Positions 42,867 through 55,124 of a DNA stretch of 64,000 nucleotides are shown here, in pieces. The position numbers and the translations under genes were made by a program. Below the pieces are notes generated by a model. It was not told where the DNA came from. It worked only from the letters and a program-made list of their open reading frames with translations, and ran no database searches. The DNA comes from Blastobasis lacticolella (lineage: Eukaryota; Arthropoda; Insecta; Lepidoptera; Blastobasidae). Location of the stretch: assembly GCA_905147135.1 (NCBI GenBank), contig LR990049.1, forward strand, positions 8,945,428-9,009,427, written 5' to 3'. Within the stretch, counting starts at the first letter, position 1; each line of letters begins with the position of its first letter.

Positions 42867-44926
42867 CTGGAAGTTGTCGATGATATGGTGACTTTTCTAA
42901 ATCAATGCATTCTCACGCTATTTAACAAACACGCCCCGCTAAAAAATCGTAGAATAAAAGACTATCAATACCCGTGGATCACGTACAACATAAAACAAAT
43001 GATGTCAAAACGCGACGAGGCCCATGCTCGCGCCCGCTCCTCTGGCCTAGATACACATTTTAGATATTATAAAGAATTAAAAAAGGTTGTTGAGGAGGCA
43101 CTTGTGAGGGAAAAGCGTGCTTACTATGATTTTTATGTCAATTCTAACGTACACAACCCACGTAGCTTATGGTCTCACATAAAACGTAACGTTAGGATTC
43201 GAAGCGTTGGCGAGGTACCTGACCATCTACTGAAGGATCCAAATACAATTAACGATCACTTTTAAAGGTTCCAGGCAGTCTGGATGTCTCTAGTATGGAA
43301 GTTGAGTACTTCAAAACCCACTGCGGTAACCTTAGTCAGTTTCAGTTGAGGACAGTAACAGAGGAGACTATTCACAAAACATTGAAAAGCCTTAAGTCTA
43401 ACGCGGTTGGAGTTGATGGTATATCCTTGGATATGCTGTTAATGATGACGCCACACATTTTGCCCGTTCTTACTTCTGTCATCAATACTTCCATTGGAAC
43501 TGGTCAATTCCCCACCGCTTGGCAGCATGCAATAGTCAGGCCATTACCTAAAACCAGTAACCCAGCCACGATGAGCGACTTGAGACATATAAGCGTGTTG
43601 CCTTGCGCTTTCAATATTCTAGAAAAGGTTGTTGGAGACCAAGTCCGTAAATACTTGGAGGAAAATGATATATTGCCCGTAGTGCAGTCGGGGTTCAGAA
43701 GACATCATAGCACTTGCACAGCTTTGGCTCAAGTGGTCGACGACATCTTGGAAGCGCAAGACAATGGCCAGGGGACTCTTCTGGCTCTCCTTGATTTTTC
43801 CCGAGCCTTCGATAGCATAGATGTTTCTCTACTGTTAGCGAAGCTCAAATATTATGGTTTTTGTGGCCAGGCATTGAACTGGTTTGCCAGTTACTTCAAG
43901 CACCGTAAACAGCACGTTGAAACAATGGATGGGGGTGGTGTGGTGCATGAGTTTGGACAATCTGCTGTTATGAGAGGCGTTCCCCAGGGATCTATTTTAG
44001 GACCGATACTTTTCATCATTTACACAGCAGATATCACAAGGGTCATTCGGCATAGCTTTTATCACATCTATGCCGATGACCTGCAGCTTTATATACCCTG
44101 TAGTCCTGGTGATGTAGATTCGGCAATCACAAGGCTAAATGAAGACTTGGATAATATAGCTAAATGGGCACAATCTAATTCACTACTTATAAACAGTAGC
44201 AAATCCAAGTTTATGATCCTAGGTGGCGGAAAGCAAATTGAGAAAATTGCAGCAAAAATTTCAATTGTGCAAATTCAAGGCGAACCCATTCAGCGTGTCA
44301 GTGAGGCACGAAATCTAGGGCTGACTCTGGATGAGCAACTTCACTTCGAAAAGCATGGTTCGAATGTGCTAAGCCAATGTTTTTACAGGTTAAAGGTGTT
44401 GTACCAAATCAGACCGTTTATTAATACCAAGGTACGGATCCAACTTTGCAACACGCTTGTTCTCTCCAAGCTGAACTATATGGACATTGTTTATGGCCCT
44501 CGACTACTGGTAAAGACAAAGAAACGAATACAGCAGATGCAAAACTCATGCGCCAGGTTTTGCTTTCATATTCCTCCCCGCACTCATGTCACTCCATATT
44601 TGAATGAAGCTAGTATACTTAAAATGCATCACCGTAGAGAGCTACACCTAGCCAATCTCCTGTTCGGAGTAGTTCGTTACAGGACACCACCATATCTCGC
44701 TGATAAACTTTTGTGGACTAGCGATATCCAAAATGTCACCAGAGCCTCTCGGTATTCATTGGTGTTGCCTCGCCACAGAACAACTGCATTTCGTGGGTCA
44801 TTTCAATTTGCAGCCACCAAATGTTGGAATGAGTTGCCGCCGCCGCTGCGTAGTCTGCAATCATTGTTTACTTTTAGAGAACATTTCAAAATATTGCTAC
44901 TGGATATTCAAAAGAAGCATATATAA
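42867..44926 (+). pseudogene. CR1-like reverse transcriptase ORF with one frameshift
   Basis: Two frames, 42867-43265 (ending NDHF then TAA) and about 43266-44926 (543 codons from ATG 43295), are joined by a 1-nt shift in a T run at 43259-43264. Motifs present: NAVGVDGIS, SGFRRHHSTCTAL, LLDFSRAFDSID (motif A), GVPQGSILGP, YADDLQLY (motif C, Asp-Asp intact) and the C-terminal CWNELPPPLRS. The endonuclease is missing. Few lesions suggest a recent insertion. Confidence 0.92.
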
Positions 44927-45841
44927 AATATTGAACTTACCACAAGGGTTGCAGACTTACAGCGGGGCGTTGGCTGGGTCGTTTCTCATTGGGTATGCAA
45001 GGGATTACCAATACCAGATGTCTCTTTGTTTAGTACGCTCCAAGCCATTTCAATGTGAGTTATTTCAGTGACTTTAAACTTTAGGTTAGACATAGGTAGG
45101 TAGATATAGGTAGGTAGATATATATGTATATCTGAAAAATACAGGGTTAACATAATTATACTATTTTTCTAACATTTTCATTGACATTTATTTTATTCTG
45201 TTTATGTTTGACTAAATCCAATACAATTATAATATTAATATTCACCTGACACAATAATTTTCTTTTATCTATTTTCTTTTCTTTTATCTAGGCTTGAGAG
45301 GTTAGGAATGTGGTCCGGTACATAAGTCATTATTGTATTGTTAACTCTTCGTTGCGGCCAATACATTCATACATTAAATTACACACTACACTAAACACGT
45401 ATTTACACTCTACACGTTGTATTTTTTTATTTAAAACGTCTTGTCCGTGCCTCACTCAGCAGGTCTCACTGAAAACCAGCGCCCTGGTCTCCGCCAGGGC
45501 ATGAAGCTGAGTGAGGTCCCTTTTACACACCACACCACATCCACATGCAACGGCTCTGTTCTTCAACTTTCTTCTATCTTTTGTTTGTCTAGTTGTTGTT
45601 TCCTCATGTCATGTTGTTTGTTATTAATAATTTTGTTTGTGCATTTTTTTATTTTTTTTATTTTACTTATTCTTAATACTTTATTTTTTTTAATTTTTTG
45701 TTTTACGGCTCTGGAGTCGAGCCACTGAGCTCAAAAAATACCTATTTGGAGGTCAGTGATTCTACCCCTTTGAGCCATTTGTAATGTGTTTGTGGTGTTA
45801 TTGTGTGTAAATAAATGTATTCTATTCTATTCTATTCTATA
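42867..45841 (+). mobile_element. CR1-like LINE, 5'-truncated, nearly intact reverse transcriptase
   Basis: Begins abruptly at the end of the Jockey frame with coding sequence for the post-endonuclease linker (FNKHAPLKNRRI), continues through a full reverse transcriptase to 44926, then a 0.9-kb 3' UTR ending in TAAATAAATG and four or more ATTCT units (about 45816-45840). Short tandem repeat ends are typical of CR1-group LINEs. Confidence 0.88.
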
Positions 45842-45842
45842 T

Positions 45843-45970
45843 TAGAGGTCTCTTCAGAGGCGGGTAACACATTGGTGACTCCCCTGTTGTTGCTGATGTC
45901 CATAGGCGGCGGTGACCGCTTTCCATCAGGTGGCCCGCTTGCCTGTTTGTCTGCCGTATAACAAAAAAAA
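45843..45970 (+). repeat. Dispersed repeat tail (family K)
   Basis: GGCGGTGACCGCTTTCCATC, AGGTGGCCCGCTTGCCTGTT, then an A run. It abuts the CR1-like element end. Confidence 0.6.
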
Positions 45971-47201
45971 TATCTACTACGTACAGTACGTATGATAAAT
46001 TTCTTGTTGCTTTACTAAGTACACTTTATAGGCCTGCAGAACTAATAACGGTATCTTAGTTATGGTGAATATAGGTCGAATCGTTTGGTGCGCATAGGTG
46101 CCGGTATATCAACCATATGTGAATAGTATCCCAACCCGCGTCTAGTACCCCGAAGATGGAAGGGGTAGGGCGGTATCAGGTGATGAAGTACCAACGCACA
46201 CTCACTGAAATGTATCTCTAACACCGATAAGCAAGCGATCAGCCGTCGATGTTCGAGACTTTACAGCTTTGACTGAACTAATGCTGCATCACCAATACAC
46301 TTCTTGGCTTGACGTTTTTCTATTGAGTCTAGGCTAGGGCCGCCCGCTGATACTTAGCAGATCCTTTAATAAATTGGCTGTCACAATCATAATATAACAG
46401 CGCATTTCGTCATTGTTTTCCATTAGACAATTCTAAAAGAACAAAAATCGGGTCAACTTACGAATTTTAAAAATTATTTATTATTATTAGCCTACATCAT
46501 TCCACTGTTGAGCAAACATATCCCTCGGATTTTTCCACTCCTCGTAATCAATAAGTATTTTTTGTTTACTTCGACTTCGACATTGGGAAAAAAACAACGA
46601 ACACGTCACTCTCGCACGCCCGACCCAAATTAACTTTATATGTATTTTGGGATTAAATAGGCAATTGTGAATTATAAATGTGTTTATACTATATGTTACA
46701 GAGCTTGACGTATTATTTAAATCAAGAAATGACTGAAACTTCGAAATATTTAAAAAAAGCTCATAGAACACACACTATACACCTCTGCACTTATTCTACG
46801 AGCGATAACCAGCGACTTACAATATCTTAAAATGTGGTGGTCTAAAGCACTTCACTATAATAATAAAAAAGCAAAACCTTCCGCACAAAATATTGAAATA
46901 ATTTACTAATAAATAACCTGAAATCGTTTGTTTTCAAATAAGCCTTTGACAACCAAATTGGTCGTCACTTTGAAGTTTGGCACGCATTTTACCCAAAAGG
47001 GCCACTACTTACCTACTCCCCAGCCGTGAAGTTAGCTATATTCTTTTTGCCTACTACATACTATTATCTGTATTATTAAACAAATAATTATGTTTGTATG
47101 TTAATTTTTCAGTGTCCCTAAGGTGTGGTTTAGCAAACATGAAAACAAGAGTCAACACAATTTTGATTCAAATAAGTAAGGACCTTTGCATCGAGTGTCC
47201 G

Positions 47202-47230
47202 CGCCACACATACGACAAGTATGTGTGGCG
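47202..47230. repeat. Perfect 12-bp hairpin
   Basis: CGCCACACATAC, 5-nt loop, then its exact reverse complement. It lies in AT-rich DNA without recognised context. Confidence 0.6.
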
Positions 47231-47516
47231 ACTCTGCGCCTATTTGAGTTTAATATCTTCTAATATTTAAAGAAGTGATAAATAAATAAATAAATATAAA
47301 TTATTTAAAAGGTAATTAAACTGTGATAGAAATTGTAGATACTGTAGATACAGCAACTGTTGTACTTTATTCTGTTTCCTTGATATCAATTGTAATTCTG
47401 CCAAGAGTAGTAGAAATATTTAAATACACTTCCCAAATTCCCTTTGATATACTGAGACTGGGGAAGTGACTAAATTTTATACAAAACATTATTATCATTC
47501 GACACTAAACATTGTA

Positions 47517-47687
47517 CAGTCGAGTTCATTAATATGTGAGCATTGTCAAGGCTTTAAATATAAATGTACATGGAAGGGTACTTATATATCTGAGCAGATT
47601 CATCAATCAAACATATGTACCTATGCTTTCATATATAAGTACCCTTCCATGTACATTTATATGCTCACATATTAATGAACTCGACTG
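47517..47687. mobile_element. Foldback MITE inserted at TA (Tc1/mariner-like)
   Basis: The arms start CAGTCGAGTTCATTAATATG and are perfectly inverted at the right end; inner arms with ATGTACATGGAAGGGTACTT also pair. A TA dinucleotide flanks both sides (47515-47516, 47688-47689). 171 bp, no ORF. Confidence 0.88.
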
Positions 47688-48708
47688 TACGTAAATTTCG
47701 ACGATTCGACAGAAGTACATAGAAATGTTGATGAATTAGAATAAACAAATAAATCGCCATCTAACCAAAATTGGTTGTACTATAACCACGGACATCAAAG
47801 TTTGCACGGTTCCCGTTGAAAGCCCATCCCAACCGTGCCCAACCCCATCTCTTGACAGCACGCCATCTATTGTTAGTACTGTGAATTTCTTACAGGCCGT
47901 ACATGGGCGGAACAGAACGTAGTGGCAAGAAAACTTCGTTGGAAGTTTCAAGCGGAAAACAGGCATTTTCTTGGCTCACAGTTTGTGCTATCAGGTTTAC
48001 TCTAATCTAAATAGATGGCGCTGTATATCTGAATATTTTTGCTGCGGTTATACGCAACTCCAAACGATTAGTTAGCCCTGTAGATAGATGGCCCTCTACA
48101 CCATTCATTGAAAATTTTCATTTAGGTTTTTCTTGGGTGCCCTCCGCTCCGCAACCATATCCATAACTATTCCGTATATAAAATAATTATAGGGTGGAGA
48201 GAAGTCCAGTTTATCAGCGTTTCGTCGAATTCAGATCCTCACATCTTCAGCCAACATAATGCCAGAATGCTCGAATTTTCATGATAAGAAGTACCTACAC
48301 AACATACTTATAAAGTACATAGTTTCATTTGTTTAGCTTGTTTACTTTGAATGTTTTAACACGTAAAATACGTCGATTTCTACAGTGACCTCTCCAACCC
48401 CCATAAACGGAATTGCAAGTCTAAAACCAGTTCTACTTAAACCCTGGTAGTCTCACAAAACTAAATGTAATTTTTGCTGTTCACTATCTGTAGGATTTAC
48501 CATACTTTAATTAGATCGCTTTCTTGTCTGTTTGTTTATTTGTTATCGAGTTTGGGCTCGTTGGATTCGTCTTGACAAGTACACTGATGGGAGACGGTGT
48601 CCAGGATCAGAGTAAATTAATTATATACTAATATTGTTTTAAAACCACGTCTTCAAAACGGCCTAACAAGTGTTACATCATTTTCGTATAACGCTACATA
48701 GATTTCTA

Positions 48709-48915
48709 ACCCCATACAGACTGTTCTGAACATTTGTGATTGTGAGATTTTATTTGCCCTAAAAATTCTTGAAAGACCTAAAACATTGTTTTACATAAAA
48801 CATTAATTATCTTTTGCATGCGCCCCACGTTTTTTGTTTTAAGTCTTACTAGAATTTTCATAGGTATTAAAAATTCACAATCACAAATGTTCAGACCAGT
48901 GTGTATGGGGTGAAC
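48709..48915. mobile_element. Foldback MITE, about 207 bp
   Basis: Outer arms share CCCCATACA and then TCTGAACATTTGTGATTGTG in inverted orientation, and the pairing continues imperfectly inward (AAAATTCT). Flanking duplication not recognised. Confidence 0.7.
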
Positions 48916-49599
48916 CATCTGTATAGGATTATAAAACTGTACAAAAATTATTTTATACTTTTCAGCTAGGTGGGCTTTAAAATAAAATAAATATATAATT
49001 TTACAAATACAATAATAACATTTATTAATCAACATTTTGTGATTTTAACAAATCAGATAATCAAATATCTCAATCTCCTGTACATGTTTTCTAAACTCAT
49101 TTCACCGTTAAACTCATTCCCTAAAAACAATTCACCTTCCTAAATCTGTATAAAATAACTTCTGACCGATGAACGCTTGACCGAATCAAAGTTTTCTATA
49201 ACAGCATTAGCTGTACCATGACATTAGTCATCTACACGTAATAAAATTCTTACTGAACCAAAAATCGATTATGCTAATAAAAACTTTACTCCCGCTTTCA
49301 AAAGACACGAATGACGTAAGAAAATAGCACATAATAAATGCGGAAGTTACTTTGTCGATGAGACACTCGATAAAGTGCTAACAAGTAAAGTTCAAGATAA
49401 AGAAAAGTATTAAAATTCTAGGTGCACCCCGGCAAATGAACCAAGTTTTTACAGGCTTTGTGGACAAGGGAACCGTGAAGTGTCTTTGTGAGTGAATATT
49501 TTTACAGTCGGAAATTTTCACTTTAGTCTGTATTAGACCTTTAACACTAATGTAATAATGAGTTAGTGTTTCTTTCAAGTTCTTTTTAGCTACTCAGTC

Positions 49600-49880
49600 T
49601 AAAACGAGACAGCCCACCTGATGGTAAGTGGCAACTGTCGCCCATAATATCTACAATTCATACATTTAGGTTGGAGATGAATGATGAAACGCCTCATGCT
49701 CGTAATTTCGCTGGCTACCTTATCCTTCAAACCGCAACAAAACAACGCAAACAGGCTTACTTGGCGGCAGAAATAGATAAGCCGGTGGTACTTACCCAGG
49801 CGGGCATCTCAGGCGTGACAGAGTCCTACCTGATAAACCACCACCCCACCAAAACCACCATCACGATATTATACTGATAC
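49600..49880 (+). repeat. Degraded dispersed repeat
   Basis: CAGCCCACCTGATGGTAAGT, CTGTCGCCCATA, and ACTTACCCAGGCGGGCATCT followed by GACAGAGTCCTACC, patterns I know from lepidopteran LINE tails. A related piece lies at 37220-37252. Confidence 0.45.
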
Positions 49881-50148
49881 CATGTTTGGGTGTTAGGGGT
49901 ATTCCTCGAAAGATCTAAATCAATATTGAACGATACCTATCGGCACTTACACTGTCACTTATTCACGAATTTGATCGCGGAAAAAGAATAGTCTCCCGGG
50001 ATATCGGCAAAGCACTATGCTAGATATTTTAACGCGATTTGAACTGAAGTTTTTCTGCTGAAGAGCTGAACCATAGATTTAATGTAAACAATAATAATTG
50101 TTCTCTTCTATTAGTCTAGTAAAGTAAGCGCTCGCCTTAAATAGTATT

Positions 50149-50380
50149 GTGTTTCTGCTGGTGAGTAAAGTTTCCAGTCATCCATGGGGTGAGGATTTGG
50201 GGAACCGTGGCTTTGGCAGTGGAGGGGCGTTTGCCGTTTTACTGACAGAGCAACGTGTTATAGAGGTGGGCAACGCATTAGCGAAACTCTTGATTTTGCT
50301 AATGTCTATAGGCATTGGTGACCACTTTCCATCAGGTGGCCCGCGTGCCTGTTTGCCTACCGTATGACATAAAAAAAAAG
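50149..50380 (+). repeat. Family K, longer copy
   Basis: TTCTGCTGGTGAGTAAAGTT start, GGTGACCACTTTCCATCAGG, CCTACCGTATGAC then A run. Confidence 0.6.
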
Positions 50381-50387
50381 CTTATGG

Positions 50388-50620
50388 ATATGTGCTTTTC
50401 CCGTTACTCATATATGGGGCACAGACTTTGTCTTTGACTAGAGCTCAAAAGTCCAATCTCGGTGTTTGCCAACGGGCCATGGGGCGCAGCATGTTGGGAG
50501 TTAGATTGATCGAACGAATGAGAAATTCTACGCTGCGCTTGATGACATAGATCGCGGATGTAGCCACAACAGCTGGAAAACTGAAGTGGAACTGGGCCGG
50601 TCATATTTATTTATTAAATC
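50388..50620 (+). mobile_element. LINE reverse transcriptase C-terminal fragment (RTE-like)
   Basis: In one frame: LLIYGAQTLSLTRAQKSNLG, VCQRAMGRSMLGVRL, ERMRNSTLR, then after a stop IADVATTAGKLKWNWAGH. It directly follows another repeat's A-rich end at 50370. Confidence 0.75.
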
Positions 50621-50999
50621 TCCATGCACAAAATAGTACAAAGGCGGACTTAAAGCTAAAATAGCCTTATCTACCAGTCAACCAGAAGATAAAGGGTAAA
50701 GAAAAAGGTAGGCGGTGCAAGAGAAGCTACTAGACAAAATGGAGGAGGGGAAAAATATTCTCGTCGCAGGAGCATGAGGGGTTGACCTCCTATGGGCTGA
50801 AATCGCTACAAATTGGACACCCAATACTCGGAAACGACGTCGCGAAAGACCCAAATAGAAGTTGGAGAAAATAAAGTCGAAAGATACAAGCAGGTAATAG
50901 CATTTGATCGCGGAGTATAGAAGAATAGAACGCCTTACAGAGGGATGATACAAGCTAGTTAGTTTATATAATAATAATCCATTCATAAAGTCGCCTTCC

Positions 51000-51110
51000 G
51001 TATCTGTCTGTCTGTATATCAACTAACTTAGAAGGATCTAAGCCCTGCAACGGATTTTAATGTGGATTTTATTATTATTTAGAGAATTTCTACCGGAAGG
51101 TAATAGAGAA
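51000..51110 (+). repeat. Helitron-family fragment
   Basis: GCCCTGCAACGGATTTTAAT plus the ACCGGAAGGTAATAGAG tail, matching the family above. Confidence 0.4.
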
Positions 51111-51761
51111 ACCCACAGAACACTCTATTCGAAGTCGGAGCGGGTCGCTATTTAATAATGAATACCAAAGTACATCCGCAACTTCGAACCGTCTTTAAAA
51201 ATGTCTCTAATAAAATCTACTCTACTCCCTCCATGTTATTGGCAGAACAAATGCTCACAGACCAGAAGCAACCGCCGACGGACTTACTTCTGATTAACTT
51301 CGCGTTGACTTTTTATTATTGTTTTCCCTCATAATCTAATCATAAGGATCTCCTAAAATATTAGCATAATAAATACGTAACACATAACTACCAACAGGAT
51401 GTTTTACTACTGCACAAAAGCACGTGATGCCGTTTTTTATTTTGTGACGAATGTGTCTAGCTTCGCAAAAAAATTACAAATCCAATTAAATCTTCTCGCG
51501 ATTCAGGTAAAATCTTTGTCAAATAAAGATTTTTCCAACGTTTCAGCGTTTCCTATGAAGGTAAAGGCATAAAGGTTGCGAGTTGCCATGGAGGTGTAAC
51601 TGTCTGTTTTTAGTTCCATTCTAAGCCGCAGGTAGAATTTTATCTTACAAGCACTCGTATGTAGGTTCGTGGACGATTTTACATGCTATATAGGACAATG
51701 ATGTGTAATTTAGTTAATTTGCTTACGGTGTAATTTATTTACACATAACTAATCCTTACAG

Positions 51762-51935
51762 ATAGTCATGTGACTGTCCCATTGGGCGCCAACGAGTGTC
51801 CTATATCTGCCACTATTAGTCTAATTCCAGCCTGTAAGTGCTGGTCAGCTTATCCTTCATGCCGGAAAACAACAAGCATTATTAACCTCGTCAAATTAGA
51901 AATGAGAGGGGCATGTGAACGCTGCATCAAATCAG
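51762..51935 (+). other. Cys-rich exon-like segment, gene not recognised
   Basis: An open stretch of 174 nt bounded by a good acceptor (TTATTTACACATAACTAATC then CTTACAG, including a branch-like TAACTAAT) and a usable donor (CAG then GTATTA). Read with two leftover bases it encodes about 57 residues starting SHVTVPLGANECP, with six Cys in the order C, C-x-C, C, C-x2-C. No partner exon was found on either side and no family is recognised. It may be an isolated exon of a gene extending outside the window, or chance. Confidence 0.25.
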
Positions 51936-52191
51936 GTATTATGTCTGTGCTTCTTTTTATATTATGATGTTAAATCCAAGTTTACGACCTCGCGAGACGA
52001 TCGGGTCATTGTCAAAAATCAAAAACCTTAAAATTTTCGGAAAATAACCTAGTTTTTGCTTATAACTCGAAAACGGCGGCCTATGGCAAACAATGTTTTT
52101 ATGCAAAGATAATCTACATAAAATTCTCTACTTTGCTTTATACACTTTTGAAATTTGACTGGAAATGAATTTAACTAGATTATATAGCTTG

Positions 52192-52263
52192 GTGGCATAG
52201 GCTGCGGTGACTGCTTACCATTAGGCAGGCCGTAAGCTCGTTTTCCACCTTAGTGGTATAAAG
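52192..52263 (+). repeat. Repeat family B partial copy
   Basis: GCTGCGGTGACTGCTTACCA, CCACCTTAGTGGTATAAA. Confidence 0.65.
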
Positions 52264-52347
52264 AACAAGAGAATGGTACCTATCCATCCAGGTGGACTCC
52301 TCCTAGGACAGACAGTGGAAAGTGACTATTTTTATACTGTTAAATCT

Positions 52348-52585
52348 AATATATAAAATTCTCGTGTCACAGTTTTCGTTGCCATACTCCTCCGAAACGG
52401 CTTGACCGATTTTGATGAAATTTTTTGTGCTTATCCGGTATCTATGAGAATCGGCCAACATCTATTTTTCATCCCCCTAAATGTTAGGAGTAGTCCACCC
52501 TAAATTTTTTTATTTATTTTTTAGACAAAATTTTTAATTTCTATTTTTTTATGATACAACATACAAAAATACATACAATCCTCAA
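52348..52585 (+). mobile_element. Helitron copy interrupted by the CR1-like LINE
   Basis: Starts TCTAATATATAAAATTCTCG after A and matches the 56820-57102 element up to ATACATACAATCC. The expected 3' hairpin is missing; a short piece like it (TATTTATATGGCAAAAC) lies at 53837-53853 beyond the LINE. Confidence 0.65.
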
Positions 52586-52809
52586 TTTTCACCCTTATTT
52601 AACCATTTATTGTACACAAGATTGTTACAAAAAGTATATTACATAATATATTAGACACAACAGGCCAACTTATTTCTATGAAGAAATTTCTTCCAGCAGG
52701 CCTACAGCAGAGAGATCGTGATAATTAAATGCAGTAAAGACGTGCACAGTAGCAAAAACAAAATAATGATGCTTAACTAATACAATACATAAATAAATAC
52801 ATACCTATA

Positions 52810-52880
52810 TACCTACATTGAAAACAAATACATATACATACATACATACATACAAATACATATACACATACTTACATATA
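52810..52880. repeat. TACA-type microsatellite
   Basis: Runs of CATA/TACA in the 3' UTR of the minus-strand CR1-like fragment. Confidence 0.8.
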
Positions 52881-53750
52881 TTAGACAGATAGAGAAAGGT
52901 AGTGCTCTTTTACACGTTTCTTGAAGATGAAAATAGAAGTGCTATCCCGTATTTCATGCGGAAGAGAGTTCCACAATCTTGCCGCATGGACAGTGAATGA
53001 GTAGGAGAAAAAATCAGTGTGATGGGGAGGAATGTCTAACATAGATTTAACGGAGGATCGACAGGGCTTGTCTTGCGACCGGGAAAATTTAAAACGTTCA
53101 CGAAGGTATGAGGGAGCGGAGGGATTATAAAGGACGTTATAGAGGGTAGAAAGAATCCGAGCATTCCTACGAAGCCGAATCGGGAGCCACTTGAGCTGTG
53201 TCCGAAAGCTAGAGATATGGTCGTACTTACGCAGACCAAAAATGAAGCGTATGCACAAATTTTGGAGACGTTCAAGCTTGTTTAATAGCTCCTCAGTGGC
53301 ATCCAGATAGCAGGAATCGGCGTAATCAAGGATAGGAAGGAGAAGGGATTGAACGAGGGAAATTTTAGTTTTCAGGGGTAAAAAACGTTGGAAGCATTTA
53401 ATTGAATGAAATGAGTAATGAAGTTTTTTGCTAACCTCATTGACGTGAGAGACCCAAGACAAGTTAGAGTCGAATATCACTCCAAGGTTTTTCGCAGATT
53501 TACTGAGCGGAATAGGAACACCGTCAAAAAGAATCTGAGGAATATTAGAGTTGCCTCGCAGTTGTCTACAAATATAAGGGCTGCCGATTAATACAGCCTG
53601 AGATTTAATTGGGTTAACCAATAAGCCAAAGGATTTGGCCCAGTCTGAAATGCGTTGAAGGTCAGCGTTAATGCTTGTGAAAGCATCCTCAATATTTTCT
53701 ACCTTAAAGTGCTGATATACTTGCAGATCGTCTGCGTAGAGATGAAAGAG
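52881..53750 (-). pseudogene. CR1-like reverse transcriptase, C-terminal half
   Basis: Open frame containing YADDLQVY, NLGVIFDSNLSWVSHV, QSLLLPILDYAD and ARLWNSLPHEIRDS. Fingers and the first catalytic motif are absent, so it cannot act alone. Confidence 0.88.
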
Positions 53751-53881
53751 GGAAGAAATAATAGAAGTAACAGTGCGCTAACCTGTGCGTAACCCTTCTA
53801 CGATCAACCCTTATTTTTTAATAGCCATTTTAGTAATATTTATATGGCAAAACATATAAATCTGTTACAGAAATTACAATT

Positions 53882-54320
53882 TAATTAGACCGGTAATGCT
53901 CTATGGCTGCGAGACTTGGCCGGCGTTGTTGAAGCACATCCGTGAACGCCACACCAACGAAATGTAGATGCTGCGGTGGATGTGTGGCGTTACAGGACTT
54001 GATCGAGTGCGTAACGAGTACATCCGTGGCAGCATTGGCGTGAGAGATATCGCAGATAAGATCGAGGAGGCTCGCCTTCGCTGGTTTGGTCACGTGTTGC
54101 GTAAGCCTCAAGGATATGTGGGAAATAAGTGCCTGTATATGACGGTATCAGGAAAGAGTGCCGGGGAAGGCCCAAGAAGCGATGGATTGACTTCGCCAAG
54201 TCAGATGCGAGAGCTCACGACGCGAGGATGCCCAAAACCGGGCAATATGGAGGAAAATGAGTCGGATAGCGGACCCTGGTAGAAGCCGGGACTGGAAGCT
54301 CGGATGATTAAAAGAATACA
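53882..54320 (+). mobile_element. RTE-like LINE 3' fragment
   Basis: Reads VMLYGCETW, MLRWMCGVTGLDRVRNEYI, RLRWFGHVLRK, then RWIDFAKSDARE in shifted frames. These are C-terminal hallmarks of RTE-type reverse transcriptases. Ends near GGAAGCTCGGATGATTAAAA. Confidence 0.85.
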
Positions 54321-54467
54321 ACATAACCTAACAAACATATCCTTAGAGTAGTTTTTTCTACGTGTACAACACAATTTCTTTGCAGTAAAGTGACGCAGAA
54401 ACCACTCTTGTCTTGAAGTGAAGATGGAAAGTCCAGATTTACCGGGCGTCCGTGTTCACCTCACTTT

Positions 54468-54720
54468 CTTTTTTATTCCACTAAGATGGCAAACAAGCTT
54501 GCGGCCTGCCTGATGGTAAGCAGTCACCGCAGCCTATGGACGTTTGCAATACCAGGGGCATCACCCACGCGTTGCCGACCCCGTAAAAATCTTTTAACCC
54601 CTTTCTTGAAGAACTCCATGTTGTACTCACCAGGGTAAACCTCTCCAGGTAGTTTATTCCACAACCTTAGTGTGCGTGGGAGAGAGTTCCTTTGGAACCG
54701 CACAGTTCAAACCCTACTCT
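54468..54720 (-). repeat. Repeat family B, longest copy
   Basis: Uninterrupted AATACCAGGGGCATCACCCA shows the empty site of the hAT insertion at 1441. Continues to a CTGGAGAGGTTTACCC region in the minus direction. Confidence 0.75.
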
Positions 54721-54987
54721 GATCTCCCCTACTCTGATTTGGCAACGTCCAGCTTCATACCACCGTTTTCCACCACTACCTCCTCGAGTTTACACAACCT
54801 GTCTACTAAGCCTGCTAGATTTCATCAGCCTATTCCATAAGCCATGGCGTCAAACGTTTCTCCGTACCTTTTCTACACATTAACTGCATGTTCAGTTTTC
54901 GTAAGTCTTCTTGAGACAACACTAAATTCGTATGTCATTTGAATAATTATTAGTCAGACATTTTCTAAAATAAAAGACAAACATGTG

Positions 54988-54993
54988 TTTATT
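54988..54993 (-). terminator. Candidate poly(A) signal of the serine protease gene
   Basis: AATAAA on the minus strand, about 130 nt past the protease stop codon. Confidence 0.45.
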
Positions 54994-55124
54994 ACACAAC
55001 CCCGAAGAATATTTAATTTGTTCCTTCCAACAGTCCAACACAACTACAAAAACATCAGTTACCCAATATAAATGTATGTAATGCATATAAACACAATAAC
55101 ATCTACTGACACCTATACAAAAAA

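Larger units (their letters stand above)
52590..53790 (-). mobile_element. CR1-like LINE 3' fragment
   Basis: Minus-strand reverse transcriptase from HLYADDLQVYQHFKV (about 53745) to a stop at 52881, then a 3' UTR with TACA/TATG repeats (52800-52880). The 5' part is missing; a stop lies just upstream of the YADD motif. It appears inserted in a Helitron copy. Confidence 0.87.

Noticed and set aside
43295..44926. Host gene of 543 aa
   Set aside because: Reverse transcriptase motifs and a flanking LINE 3' end show it is a retrotransposon, not a host gene.
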